Below, piece by piece: positions 52,366 through 61,090 of a stretch of DNA of 64,000 bases. The DNA comes from an uncultured Photobacterium sp. GTDB taxonomy: Bacteria > Pseudomonadota > Gammaproteobacteria > Enterobacterales > Vibrionaceae. The DNA lies in contig NZ_CANMZV010000004.1 in assembly GCF_947502415.1 (NCBI RefSeq), positions 186,001 to 250,000 of the forward strand, in the 5' to 3' direction. How positions within the stretch are numbered: the stretch's first letter is position 1; the number at the start of each line of letters is the position of its first letter. Under the pieces are notes generated by a model. That model was given only the letters and a program-made list of their open reading frames with translations. It searched no databases and was not told where the DNA came from. A program made the translations under genes and the position numbers.

Positions 52366-53589
52366 ATGAAGCAAACGATCAAGTTTTCTCTCGCAATTTC
52401 GACCTTGGCATTATTACTATCCGGCTGCGACAGTGGTAGCAGTGCTGAAGACAAAGCCGTCATTAAATCTCTTGAAAATAAAATTCAGCAGCTTGAAAAT
52501 CAATTGGAACAATCAGAGCTGGCATCAGCAGAAGCAGCCAAAAGCTCAAATGCCAGTGCAACAGATATCGAAGCGTTAGAAGACAAAATAGCAAACCTAG
52601 AGAAACAACTGGCCGGTCATAAAACAACGAAAGTGACTTCCGGTACGCTTGAGAAAGTCCAGAAACAAGGGTACGTCCAGTGTGGCGTCAGTAACGGTTT
52701 ACCCGGATTTTCAAACCCTAATGACAAAGGTGAATGGGAAGGCCTGGATGCTGAATTCTGCCAAGCAGTAGCTGCTGCAACCCTAGGCGATAAATCCAAA
52801 GTCAAATATATCCCACTAACCACAAAAGAACGCTTTACTGCACTTCAATCTGGTGAAATTGATCTGTTAGTCCGAAACACTACCTGGTCACTCCATCGTG
52901 ATTCTGCCTTAGGCGTTAATTTTGCGGGTGTAAATTATTACGATGGCCAGGGCTTTATGGTTAAACGAAACCTTGGCGTATACAGTGCTACCGAACTTGA
53001 CGGTGCAACAGTCTGTGTTCAAGCAGGAACCACAACCGAGCTTAACCTCGCCGATTATTTTCATTTCCGGGAAATGAAATACACCCCGGTAACCTTTGAG
53101 ACCGAGGAGAAAACAATCAAAGGTTTTGAAGCTGGGCGTTGTGATGTCATGACTTATGACCAATCTGCACTTTATGCTTTGCGCCTGAATTTACAAAAGC
53201 CTAAAAATGCCATCGTTCTACCAGAGATCATCTCCAAAGAACCCCTTGGCCCGGTTGTCCGCCAAGGTGATTCACAATGGTTTAATATCGTGAAATGGAC
53301 TCTCTTTACCATGATTAATGCCGAAGAGCTTGGCGTATCATCCATTAGTGTCGACGATATGAAAAACTCAAACGATCCCAATATTCGCCGATTAATTGGT
53401 CTGGATGGGCCTAAAGGTAAAGGGCTGGGATTAAAAGATGACTGGAGTTACCAAATCATTAAACAAGTAGGTAATTACAGCGAAAGTTTTGAGCGAACAG
53501 TCGGCATGAGCTCACCACTGGAAGTCAAACGCGGAGTCAATGCTCTTTGGCGAGATGGCGGGATCATGTACGCGCCACCAATAAGATAA
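52366..53589 (+). CDS. Lipoprotein with coiled coil and family-3 amino-acid-binding domain
   Basis: A 407-residue lipoprotein. The lipobox LLLSGC places the acylated cysteine at residue 21. Residues about 28-85 are a heptad-rich coiled coil with an Lpp-like look (LENKIQQLENQLEQ, IEALEDKIANLEKQL). From about 90 on, an amino-acid-binding domain of the AapJ/general L-amino-acid type follows: VQKQGYVQCGVSNGLPGFSN, GLDAEFCQAVAAA, RFTALQSGEIDLLVRNTTW, VNYYDGQGFMVKR, WRDGGIMYAPP. No AapQ, AapM or AapP permease or ATPase genes are adjacent. The coiled coil would hold the binding domain away from the membrane or make it oligomeric. A sensor or chemotaxis role is possible. Confidence 0.78.
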   Translation: MKQTIKFSLAISTLALLLSGCDSGSSAEDKAVIKSLENKIQQLENQLEQSELASAEAAKSSNASATDIEALEDKIANLEKQLAGHKTTKVTSGTLEKVQKQGYVQCGVSNGLPGFSNPNDKGEWEGLDAEFCQAVAAATLGDKSKVKYIPLTTKERFTALQSGEIDLLVRNTTWSLHRDSALGVNFAGVNYYDGQGFMVKRNLGVYSATELDGATVCVQAGTTTELNLADYFHFREMKYTPVTFETEEKTIKGFEAGRCDVMTYDQSALYALRLNLQKPKNAIVLPEIISKEPLGPVVRQGDSQWFNIVKWTLFTMINAEELGVSSISVDDMKNSNDPNIRRLIGLDGPKGKGLGLKDDWSYQIIKQVGNYSESFERTVGMSSPLEVKRGVNALWRDGGIMYAPPIR

Positions 53590-53606
53590 TACCTAAGCAT
53601 CCACCA

Positions 53607-53639
53607 ACGAGGAGTAGTCAGCACAGCTCTCCTCGTTTC
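53607..53639 (+). terminator. Terminator of the binding lipoprotein gene
   Basis: ACGAGGAG and CTCCTCGT with a 14-base loop, then TTC. The T-run is short. Confidence 0.6.
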
Positions 53640-53970
53640 ACTAACTGACATGTTTTATGAATTCCCATAAGCCCCCCCTCAGCCAATTCACAGCACACGT
53701 ATATTTTTCCCGCACATATGATGAAATTGTCGTTAATAAACACATCACCTCTTAACTTTTTTGTGAGCCAGGCAAAAATTGAAACATTCATTTACAACTT
53801 TAAGATCTAAGGTAAGGAATTGTTAAGTATCATCTTTGTCAGATACTTACACTAGACATGTTTGCGTACATTAATCATCCATGTGCGTATTGGTGACTTG
53901 CATTTATATGTGAATACCCCAATATATGTCTTATCTGCAATCACCATAACTAACCCTGAGGGGAAAATTT
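53640..53970. other. Gap upstream of yccA
   Basis: About 330 bases without a gene. GAGGGGAA before the next ATG is a ribosome-binding site. No specific operator was recognised. Confidence 0.45.
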
Positions 53971-54636
53971 ATGAACGATCGTATTGTCAATCGTAGCTCG
54001 GCTTACGAAAGCGTACTTTCAACCAATAAAGTTTTACGCAATACCTATTTCCTACTATCGCTAACCTTAGTATGGTCAGCAGTAGTTGCAGGGTTCGCGA
54101 TGGCAATGAACCTTCCGCACCCAGGTCTGCTAATTACTATCGTCGGTTTCTACGGCCTAATGTTCCTGACGGAGAAAAACCGTAACAGTAGCCTAGGCAT
54201 TGTCTTTACCTTCGCCTTCACTGGTTTCATGGGTTACACCTTAGGTCCAATCCTGAACAAGTACATCGGTGTCGGTCTTGGCTACGCCATCATGCCAGCT
54301 CTGGGTGGTACGGCCCTGACATTCATGGCATGTTCGGCTTACGCACTAACAACTAAGCGTGACCTTTCATTCCTTGGCGGTATGCTTCTGGCTGGTTTTG
54401 TAGCAATTCTTGTGGCTATGGTTGCTAATATCTTCCTACAGCTACCGATGCTTTCACTGGCAATCAGTGGAATGTTCGTTCTGTTCTCGTCAGCGGCTAT
54501 CCTACTGACCACACAGAGCATCATTCGTGGCGGTGAAACTAACTACATCTCAGCAACTATCACGCTGTATGTATCTATTTACAACCTGTTCCTGAGCCTA
54601 CTACAAATCCTCGGTGTTATGGGTAGCGACGACTAA
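53971..54636 (+). CDS. yccA: YccA, Bax-inhibitor-1 family membrane protein
   Basis: A 221-residue inner-membrane protein with seven hydrophobic segments of the BI-1/TMBIM family. In E. coli YccA (219 residues) binds and inhibits the FtsH protease. The N-terminus (NDRIVNRSSAYESVLSTNKVLRN) and the C-terminal TQSIIRGGETNYISATITLYVSIYNLFLSLL follow YccA. It heads the yccA-tusE-acyP...rlmI gene order known from E. coli. It is separated from tusE by a terminator. Confidence 0.9.
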   Translation: MNDRIVNRSSAYESVLSTNKVLRNTYFLLSLTLVWSAVVAGFAMAMNLPHPGLLITIVGFYGLMFLTEKNRNSSLGIVFTFAFTGFMGYTLGPILNKYIGVGLGYAIMPALGGTALTFMACSAYALTTKRDLSFLGGMLLAGFVAILVAMVANIFLQLPMLSLAISGMFVLFSSAAILLTTQSIIRGGETNYISATITLYVSIYNLFLSLLQILGVMGSDD

Positions 54637-54656
54637 TCGTTGTTCTTTATATTGCT

Positions 54657-54686
54657 AAAAAAGCGCCCTTTGCGGCGCTTTTTTAT
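54657..54686 (+). terminator. Intrinsic terminator of yccA
   Basis: AAAAAAGCGCC and GGCGCTTTTTT, loop CTTTGC, with A- and T-tracts at both ends (may also work in reverse). Confidence 0.92.
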
Positions 54687-54772
54687 ATCCACTTTCCATC
54701 AGACTACACTTTTACTTGCAGCCTCATAACTTAATCACTATTCTTGCCCGGTTCCAAATATCGAGGCACATC

Positions 54773-55102
54773 ATGCTTGAATTTGAAGGTAAACAAATCG
54801 AAACTGATGCTCACGGCTATCTGAAAAATGTTGATGATTGGACTGTTGAGCTAGTTCCCCTTCTTGCTAATGAAGAAGGTATCGAACTGAGCGAATCGCA
54901 TTGGGAAGTTATTCACTTTGTACGCGACTTTTACAAAGAATTTAATACTTCCCCTGCAATTCGCATGCTGGTTAAGGCGATGGCCAAGAAGTACGGCGAA
55001 GAAAAAGGTAACTCACGCTACCTATACAAGCTGTTCCCTAAAGGCCCGGCAAAGCAAGCAACTAAACTTGCAGGGCTGCCAAAACCAGTAAAATGCATTT
55101 AA
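54773..55102 (+). CDS. tusE: TusE, sulfur-relay protein for tRNA 2-thiouridine
   Basis: A 109-residue DsrC-family protein that accepts sulfur from TusBCD and hands it to MnmA for 2-thiolation of U34 in tRNA. Sequence [40 protein letters not shown] and the C-terminal PVKCI with the active cysteine C108 are nearly identical to E. coli TusE. GAGG precedes this ATG; the frame is open 19 codons further upstream but that part is unrelated. Confidence 0.95.
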   Translation: MLEFEGKQIETDAHGYLKNVDDWTVELVPLLANEEGIELSESHWEVIHFVRDFYKEFNTSPAIRMLVKAMAKKYGEEKGNSRYLYKLFPKGPAKQATKLAGLPKPVKCI

Positions 55103-55136
55103 TGCAACCAAGAACCTGGAACATCAGTTCTGGGTT

Positions 55137-55409
55137 CTACATAATCTCAAACCCATCAACGTGGCGCCACTCCACCTCTTCAGCATCAACACTATCCACT
55201 CTTGATGTCCGAGGGCCATCCTCAAGCCATCGAAGCAACTGATTAACTTTTTCCTCATGTCCACAGGCCAGGACTTCTACACTGCCGTCCGGTAAATTCT
55301 TTGCGTATCCGGTCAGACCATACTTTAAACCTTGATGTGCAGTATGAAAACGAAATCCAACGCCCTGCACCATTCCACTGATCAAAGCTTTTACACAAAT
55401 TTGTGACAT
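55137..55409 (-). CDS. acyP: AcyP, acylphosphatase
   Basis: A 90-residue cytoplasmic enzyme that hydrolyses acyl phosphates (E. coli YccX). The catalytic pair is R20 in GVGFRFHTAHQ and N38 in GYAKNLPDGS, with the usual SGMVQGVGFR signature. The start has a GAGGTGA ribosome-binding site. It is convergent with tusE and divergent from the MCP gene. Confidence 0.93.
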   Translation of the reverse strand: MSQICVKALISGMVQGVGFRFHTAHQGLKYGLTGYAKNLPDGSVEVLACGHEEKVNQLLRWLEDGPRTSRVDSVDAEEVEWRHVDGFEIM

Positions 55410-55511
55410 CCATCACCTCAAGAAATATATAAATTATTCGATAATTCCTTAGTATTAGCGTTTTCAGCAAGGCTGACGCATAACTAATTTGCTATAGCAT
55501 AGGATAACAAA

Positions 55512-56912
55512 ATGAAAGAAGTTGCCTTTCGATGGATTGATAAGCATCTAATTAATATAACAATACAGGAAAAGTTCTATCTTCTATTCATTCTCCCCAT
55601 AGTTGCAATCCTAAGCGTCAGTGCAATTTTAGTTGATGCGGCGGATGAACAACGTATTGAAATCACGACCAATCAACTAAATGCAACATCTTCCTTACTT
55701 TCCGAATACAAGGTAAATCAATCAGACGCAGCTGTGCTACTCGCAAAAAGCGGACTTCAAATCGGCAATGGCGAAATCACCACAACCGTCTCTGGCATGA
55801 ACTACTCAATCACAACAGGTCAACTCCCTACCCTGCTTAATTACCTGTCACCGTTACAGTTAGGCCTTGTTGCCATTGTACTGATAACCCTGATGGCAAC
55901 TGTGTACTACATCATGTCTTTTATCGGCGGTGCTATGTTCACAACCAATAAAGCACTGCAGGCGCTGGCTGACGGTGATTTAACCAACCGTTTGAATTTC
56001 TTCAAGGTAAGAGACGAATTCAGCACCCTTGCGATTACAATTGACAAAGTAAGCGATCGGGAACAAAAACTCGTTCGGGCAACTCAGGAAGCCATAGCCC
56101 TGATGCAGCAGCTCAGCAGCAATCTTCGCCAACGTAGCCATGAAAGCGAATCTCTTTCGACTAGCCAACAACAACACTTGGATTCTCTAGCCAGCGCGAC
56201 CGAAGAAATGGCAACCTCCATTCGTGAAGTGGCGGTGCACTCGGAGGAAACCTCACAACAAACCCAGGAAGCCCAACGCGTTTCAGAACAAGGACGTGCT
56301 CAGGTGGAACAAACCCGCTCAGCGATTTCGCTACTGAGTAACGAAATTGGTCAAGCCGCTGACGCCGTTTCTGAACTCGACAATAACGCGGCCAAAATTG
56401 ACGATGTTGTAACCACCATCAACGGGATCTCAGAACAAACTAACCTGCTGGCACTTAATGCTGCAATCGAAGCAGCACGCGCCGGAGAACAAGGACGCGG
56501 ATTTGCCGTTGTTGCCGATGAAGTGCGCACCCTGGCGGGCAGAACCCAAAATGCGACAGTCGAAATCCAGCAAATGATTGAATCGTTACAACAAAATAGC
56601 CAGCAACTCATGGGTGTAATGAAAGGCACCGTCCAAAATGCGCAGAGTAGCGAACAACTAATGGATTCAGTTGACAGCGAAATCAACCAAATGACCGAAC
56701 GTAATCAACTCATTTCTGACCGAAGCACCGAAATTGCCGCCGCAGCTGAACAGCAAGGTGCAGTTGCAGACAATATCGCTTCCAGCGTTGAACAAATACG
56801 TGCTCAGTCAAATCAAATTTGTGAAGCCATTACCCAGTCGGCTAATGAAATCGATAGATTAAATCAGCAATCTGAAGTACTTGAATCACTGATGAGCGGA
56901 CTAAAAGCCTAA
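55512..56912 (+). CDS. Methyl-accepting chemotaxis protein with small periplasmic region
   Basis: A 466-residue membrane chemoreceptor. One membrane segment (about 22-42), a short periplasmic region of about 70 residues, a second segment (about 114-138), a HAMP-like linker (about 140-195), and a signalling domain whose hairpin tip contains [20 protein letters not shown] followed by [20 protein letters not shown]. It would pass stimuli to CheA through CheW. The sensed stimulus is unknown; the periplasmic domain is too small for a standard Cache fold. AGGA precedes the start and a strong terminator follows. It interrupts the acyP-rlmI neighbourhood. Confidence 0.9.
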   Translation: MKEVAFRWIDKHLINITIQEKFYLLFILPIVAILSVSAILVDAADEQRIEITTNQLNATSSLLSEYKVNQSDAAVLLAKSGLQIGNGEITTTVSGMNYSITTGQLPTLLNYLSPLQLGLVAIVLITLMATVYYIMSFIGGAMFTTNKALQALADGDLTNRLNFFKVRDEFSTLAITIDKVSDREQKLVRATQEAIALMQQLSSNLRQRSHESESLSTSQQQHLDSLASATEEMATSIREVAVHSEETSQQTQEAQRVSEQGRAQVEQTRSAISLLSNEIGQAADAVSELDNNAAKIDDVVTTINGISEQTNLLALNAAIEAARAGEQGRGFAVVADEVRTLAGRTQNATVEIQQMIESLQQNSQQLMGVMKGTVQNAQSSEQLMDSVDSEINQMTERNQLISDRSTEIAAAAEQQGAVADNIASSVEQIRAQSNQICEAITQSANEIDRLNQQSEVLESLMSGLKA

Positions 56913-56936
56913 ACCTTGTCCGTCAGTTAAATAGAT

Positions 56937-56969
56937 AGGATGTGCCCTGCGCACATCCTTTTTTTTATT
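56937..56969 (+). terminator. Intrinsic terminator of the MCP gene
   Basis: AGGATGTGC and GCACATCCT with loop CCTGC region, followed by eight or more T. Confidence 0.93.
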
Positions 56970-57077
56970 TGCTTACCCTTCTTTTTATTACCGCAGGCAA
57001 TCTGCAAGATATATTTGCTTTTCTGCTTTGCGGACAACATAATACGCGACCATTCTGAACTCCATACTGGGCATGTC

Positions 57078-58268
57078 ATGACAGCTTCAATTTATCTGGT
57101 AAAAGGCCGTGAAAAATCTCTTCGCCGCCGTCACCCTTGGGTTTTTTCACGTGGTATTCAACGTGTCGAAGGTAAACCATCTCTTGGTGAAACCGTTGAG
57201 ATCTATGATCATAAAGGTGAATGGTTAGCTCGTGGTGCCTATTCTCCGCAATCGCAGATCCGTGTTCGCGTATGGACTTTCAATAAAAACGAAGCTGTTA
57301 ACGTTGATTTCTTCGTTAATCGCCTAAAAACAGCTCAAGGCCTGCGTGATATCCTGGCTGAACGTGACGGTCTGACTGGATACCGCCTGATTGCCGCAGA
57401 ATCTGATGGCCTACCGGGTATCACCATTGACCGCTACCAGAACTTCTTGGTATGCCAGCTTCTGAGTGCTGGCGCCGAAGCTCAAAAAGATCTGTTAGTA
57501 GAAGCCCTGAATATCTGCTATCCGGAATGTAGTGTCTACGAACGCTCCGACGTATCTGTTCGTAAGAAAGAAGGCCTTAAGCAACGTACTGGTGTCCTTT
57601 CTGGCGAAGAACCGCCTAAATTCGTTACCATCGAAGAGAACGGCGTAAAAATCAATGTTGATATCGTTGGCGGCCACAAGACTGGATTTTACCTTGACCA
57701 GCGTGACAGCCGCCAGGGCGCGGTAAAATATGTCAACGGCAAACGCGTACTGAACTGCTTCTGTTATACCGGTGGCTTTGGTTTATATGCTCTTAAAGGC
57801 GGTGCTAGCGAAGTTGTTAACGTCGATGTATCGCAGCCAGCACTGGACACGGCTCGTCTGAATGCAGAGATGAATGACCTGCCAGTAGAAAATGCTCAGT
57901 TCCTGAATGCAGACGTGTTTAAGTTGCTTCGTGAATACCGTGAGCGCGGTGAGAAATTTGATGTCGTGATCATGGACCCACCGAAATTTGCTGAATCGAA
58001 ATCTCAGTTAATGGGTGCTTGTCGTGGCTATAAAGATATCAACATGCTGGCAATGCAGATCCTTAAACCGGGCGGTACACTGCTGACTTACTCATGCTCT
58101 GGCCTAATGGACAATAACCTGTTCCAGAAAATTATTGCTGATGCGGCTCTGGATGCTCACCGCGAAGTTCAATTCATTGAACGTTTCAGTCAAGCGGCAG
58201 ACCATCCGCTAGACAGTGCTTACCCTGAAGGTTTCTACCTAAAAGGCTTTGCCTGCTACGTCAAATAA
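57078..58268 (+). CDS. rlmI: RlmI, 23S rRNA m5C1962 methyltransferase
   Basis: A 396-residue enzyme, the same length as E. coli RlmI (YccW), which methylates C1962 of 23S rRNA using SAM. It has an N-terminal PUA domain (residues 1-75; [17 protein letters not shown]), a central domain, and a Rossmann methyltransferase domain with [15 protein letters not shown] (SAM motif), [15 protein letters not shown] (motif IV) and [11 protein letters not shown] (motif VI). An upstream in-frame extension is not RlmI-like. Part of the E. coli-like yccA-tusE-acyP-rlmI order. Confidence 0.95.
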   Translation: MTASIYLVKGREKSLRRRHPWVFSRGIQRVEGKPSLGETVEIYDHKGEWLARGAYSPQSQIRVRVWTFNKNEAVNVDFFVNRLKTAQGLRDILAERDGLTGYRLIAAESDGLPGITIDRYQNFLVCQLLSAGAEAQKDLLVEALNICYPECSVYERSDVSVRKKEGLKQRTGVLSGEEPPKFVTIEENGVKINVDIVGGHKTGFYLDQRDSRQGAVKYVNGKRVLNCFCYTGGFGLYALKGGASEVVNVDVSQPALDTARLNAEMNDLPVENAQFLNADVFKLLREYRERGEKFDVVIMDPPKFAESKSQLMGACRGYKDINMLAMQILKPGGTLLTYSCSGLMDNNLFQKIIADAALDAHREVQFIERFSQAADHPLDSAYPEGFYLKGFACYVK

Positions 58269-58300
58269 CAGCGTATCCATCGCTTCTGACAGCAAAAAAC

Positions 58301-58335
58301 AATAAGCCTGGCAATATGCCAGGCTTTATTTTACC
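58301..58335 (+). terminator. Terminator after rlmI (shared with the convergent TauE-like gene)
   Basis: AATAAGCCTGGCA and TGCCAGGCTTTATT with loop ATA, then TTTA. Its core repeats the panP terminator at 2.9 kb. Confidence 0.88.
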
Positions 58336-58353
58336 TACGTTTCCTTATAATGA

Positions 58354-59118
58354 TCAGCTAAGCATGGCTGCAATACACCCACATAGCGTCATCAGGAAAA
58401 GAAACCATTTCAATGTCTCAGGCTTTGCCTTAATAGCCATCTTCACCGCAACATGGGCACCAAGCATCGTACCCACAGCTAAAATTAATCCAGGCAACCA
58501 GAGTACAAGCCCTTCTGCGACAAACAGCACCAAAGCCACCACAGTAAACACCAGAGTACACAGCATTTTCAGGGCGTTGGCCCTGACCAAGTCATACCTC
58601 AGCGTCCCGGCCAACGCAGCGAGTAACACAAAGCCAACACCTGCCTGAACAAAGCCACCGTAAAAACCGGCCAGCCCAAGCCCCCACCAGGAACTAGGTG
58701 TATCTCGCACCTTGCGACTCAATGTTCCCGGTTCGGGAGCCACAATTGATGGCCTGACTAAAATAATCAGCGCCATCGCCAGCATCGTGCCAAGTAGCAA
58801 TGGCTTTACCCACCCAGATGGCGCATAAGCTGCCGCAGCCGCACCAAGAAGGCCGCCAATGATAGATGGAATAAGAATAGGAACGGTATCATCAGTCTCA
58901 AGCTTACCGTGCTTCTTAAAACCAAGAAGACCAATAACACTCTGAAGAACAACTCCCACCCGATTGGTAGCATTGGCGACTTCAGCCGGCATCCCCATAA
59001 CCATCAGAGCCGGCAACGTTAAATTAGAACCGCCACCAGCAAGCGTGTTGATAATACCAGCAGCAAAACCGGTAACCATCAATAAGCCAACCTGTAAAAG
59101 ACTAATGTCCATATCCAT
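58354..59118 (-). CDS. TauE/SafE (TSUP) family membrane transporter
   Basis: A 254-residue protein with about eight membrane segments of the TSUP family. Both halves carry the family's glycine-rich segments: GFAAGIINTLAGGGSNLTLP with ANATNRVGVV, and AGFYGGFVQAGVGFVLLAAL with ANALKM. Members are proposed to move sulfite, sulfoacetate or related organosulfonates; the substrate cannot be inferred here. The start has GGAA eight bases upstream. It is convergent with rlmI and divergent from the DUF2057 gene. Confidence 0.88.
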   Translation of the reverse strand: MDMDISLLQVGLLMVTGFAAGIINTLAGGGSNLTLPALMVMGMPAEVANATNRVGVVLQSVIGLLGFKKHGKLETDDTVPILIPSIIGGLLGAAAAAYAPSGWVKPLLLGTMLAMALIILVRPSIVAPEPGTLSRKVRDTPSSWWGLGLAGFYGGFVQAGVGFVLLAALAGTLRYDLVRANALKMLCTLVFTVVALVLFVAEGLVLWLPGLILAVGTMLGAHVAVKMAIKAKPETLKWFLFLMTLCGCIAAMLS

Positions 59119-59231
59119 TATGAAATTCCTTAATTATTAACTTGTTATACATTATTCTTGGTCCTATACGCTACAGTGTTCAGGCTTTCGCCGCCAAACT
59201 GCAGTGATAACAGAATCATCAAGGAATTGAC

Positions 59232-59855
59232 ATGAAATTTCGTACCGCCATTCTGGCCCTAACCGCATGTGGGCTAAGCTTTCCTTCGCTTGCCGATATC
59301 AAACTAGAATTACCTTACAGCGCCGAACTCGTTCTGGTAAATGGAATTGAAAAAGATGGAAATGATCCTCTGGTATTAAAAAATGGCGCAAACCAAATTG
59401 CCTTTCGTTATCAGGATGGCTACCGAGAAAACGGCGAGTACCAAATATTCAAGTCAGATGTGATTGTCATGAAATTCAGCGGCGAGGATGCCAGCTACCG
59501 CCTCAAGCTACCTAAATTGCGCACCGAACCTGAAACTCGCAGGTTCAATTCTAAACCAAGCATGACTCTGACAGATCACCAGAACCATGCGGTTAACTTT
59601 TCTCAAGACAAGTTGATGAAATCAGGCATCCAGTTTGGTCGTGACTATGAGGCCGAAATTGCGGCTTACAACCAAACCGACAAACCTGCAGCAGTAAAAT
59701 CAGCGGCTGCAATTACAACACTTTCGGCAATGGCAAACATAGATGAAAAACAGAAAGGGAAAAATGTTGCCGAATCAATGTTGAACTACTGGTATGAGCA
59801 AGCCGATCCAGCGACTCGTGAACGTTTTAAGGCGCGTATAAACCAAGAGCACTAA
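59232..59855 (+). CDS. DUF2057 family periplasmic protein (YccT/CsgI-like)
   Basis: A 207-residue exported protein with a signal peptide (cleavage near SLA-DI, residue 21) and the DUF2057 fold (IKLELPYSAELVLVNGIE, NQIAFRYQDGYRENG, VIVMKFSGED). E. coli YccT (CsgI) inhibits curli assembly. Nothing in the window suggests curli genes, so here its role may differ. In E. coli yccT also lies near yccW/rlmI and yccX, supporting the family call. AAGGAAT precedes the start; a good terminator follows. Confidence 0.82.
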   Translation: MKFRTAILALTACGLSFPSLADIKLELPYSAELVLVNGIEKDGNDPLVLKNGANQIAFRYQDGYRENGEYQIFKSDVIVMKFSGEDASYRLKLPKLRTEPETRRFNSKPSMTLTDHQNHAVNFSQDKLMKSGIQFGRDYEAEIAAYNQTDKPAAVKSAAAITTLSAMANIDEKQKGKNVAESMLNYWYEQADPATRERFKARINQEH

Positions 59856-59865
59856 GACAGATAGC

Positions 59866-59897
59866 AAAAAGCTCAGCATTGCTGAGCTTTTATTTTA
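59866..59897 (+). terminator. Intrinsic terminator of the DUF2057 gene
   Basis: AAAAGCTCAGC and GCTGAGCTTTT with an ATT loop, then ATTTT. Confidence 0.92.
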
Positions 59898-59918
59898 GTT
59901 CATCAGATAATTGTCGGG

Positions 59919-60653
59919 TTACATTTCTTCCAACATTTGCTGATAGAATTTAGGCACCAAATCAACCGGCAATTTACACCGAGCACTTAGCCTGTTGAGA
60001 GCCACCCAATCAGCCCCTTCATAAGCAAGGACGATATCAACCAATTGTTTAAGCTCACACTCTTTTCCTGTAAGAGCCTTTCTGATATCTTGATGTATCT
60101 GAAGTAATTCCAGTGCCTCATCTATATCAAGCCCCAAGATATCTGGAAGACTTGAGAACAAACCGCAGAGAAACGCCCTATCAATTACTGAGTGACTTTA
60201 ACCCATTTTCTTAGCCAACAGCTCACAAAAACGAACTCTGCCTGCAACCTTTAAATAAATATCACACGATCGAAAATCCGTCAGCTCTTGTGTTGTCAAA
60301 AGAGAGATAAATTTCCGCATATTATTCTCTCCGATAAAGCAAATTGCCTGCTTTATCGAATAAATACCCGACTCTCTTCCGTACATTGCTGAATTAAGAA
60401 AAGAAATACCCTAAGACCCCCCCTTCAATGTATTGCGCTCAAAAGGGATAATCGCAGTCTTATTTTCTGATAATTGCTCAAGCCCGGCTTTAACAAGCAC
60501 TTCATGCAACTGCTTGGAATCAAATTTACCGCGAAAGACCGCTGAAAGAATGCATTTGTTGGACAATTGGTCCTGATTCATAAAGTTGAACTGGTAGGCA
60601 ACCTTATTCTTTTTTGCGTTATAAATCGGTTGTCGTACGGCGAAAGATTCCAT
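59919..60653 (-). pseudogene. Broken EAL-HDOD (CdgJ/YuxH-like) gene
   Basis: On the minus strand one reading frame, interrupted by two stop codons, encodes the two ends of an EAL-HDOD signalling protein. The start MESFAVRQPIYNAKKNKVAY is a typical EAL beginning. After residue 80 (FERNTLKGGS) a stop follows, next to a run of seven G. The same frame then resumes with GISFLNSAMYGRESGIYSIKQ (HDOD), meets a second stop after CELLAKKMG, and continues as SHSVIDRAFLCGLFSSLPDI to the normal end. Most of the EAL domain is missing, an internal in-frame-length deletion. It must be inactive. Functional relatives (about 400 residues) affect motility. Confidence 0.82.
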
Positions 60654-61090
60654 TAAAGATAGACTCTGGCACCCATAGAAATATGCAAAAGCTTCAATAC
60701 AGCTATTTTGTGGCTAAATATTTCGCCAAGCCTTTATATAAATGCCCTATTAACAAGTCAAACAATAGCCATTGTGGCACGCTATTTTAAATAGTGTTCG
60801 TTATTCACTTTATCTATAGCGCCCTTTGCTATGAATTTATTCATCTAAAGCATTTCATAGGGTTAACTCAAACATTCCAATTTGGCCGAATAATTAGTTA
60901 CCTGTGCAAATTAAGATGGTCAATATTACATAATATACACATTCCGATGCGACATAACATGTAAAAAACAATAATTTATGGTGATAAAATAACCAGGGTT
61001 TCTATAGTTACTTTACGGTAGAACTTAAGTGTGATTATGCCGTATTTACTTTTTTACCAATTGATGAAACAACGACTTAAGGATGAATCC
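60654..61090. other. Upstream region of the chitinase gene
   Basis: About 435 AT-rich bases with no recognised gene. AAGGATGA precedes the chitinase start. A chitin-responsive site (ChiS target) may exist but none could be identified from the sequence. Confidence 0.45.
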
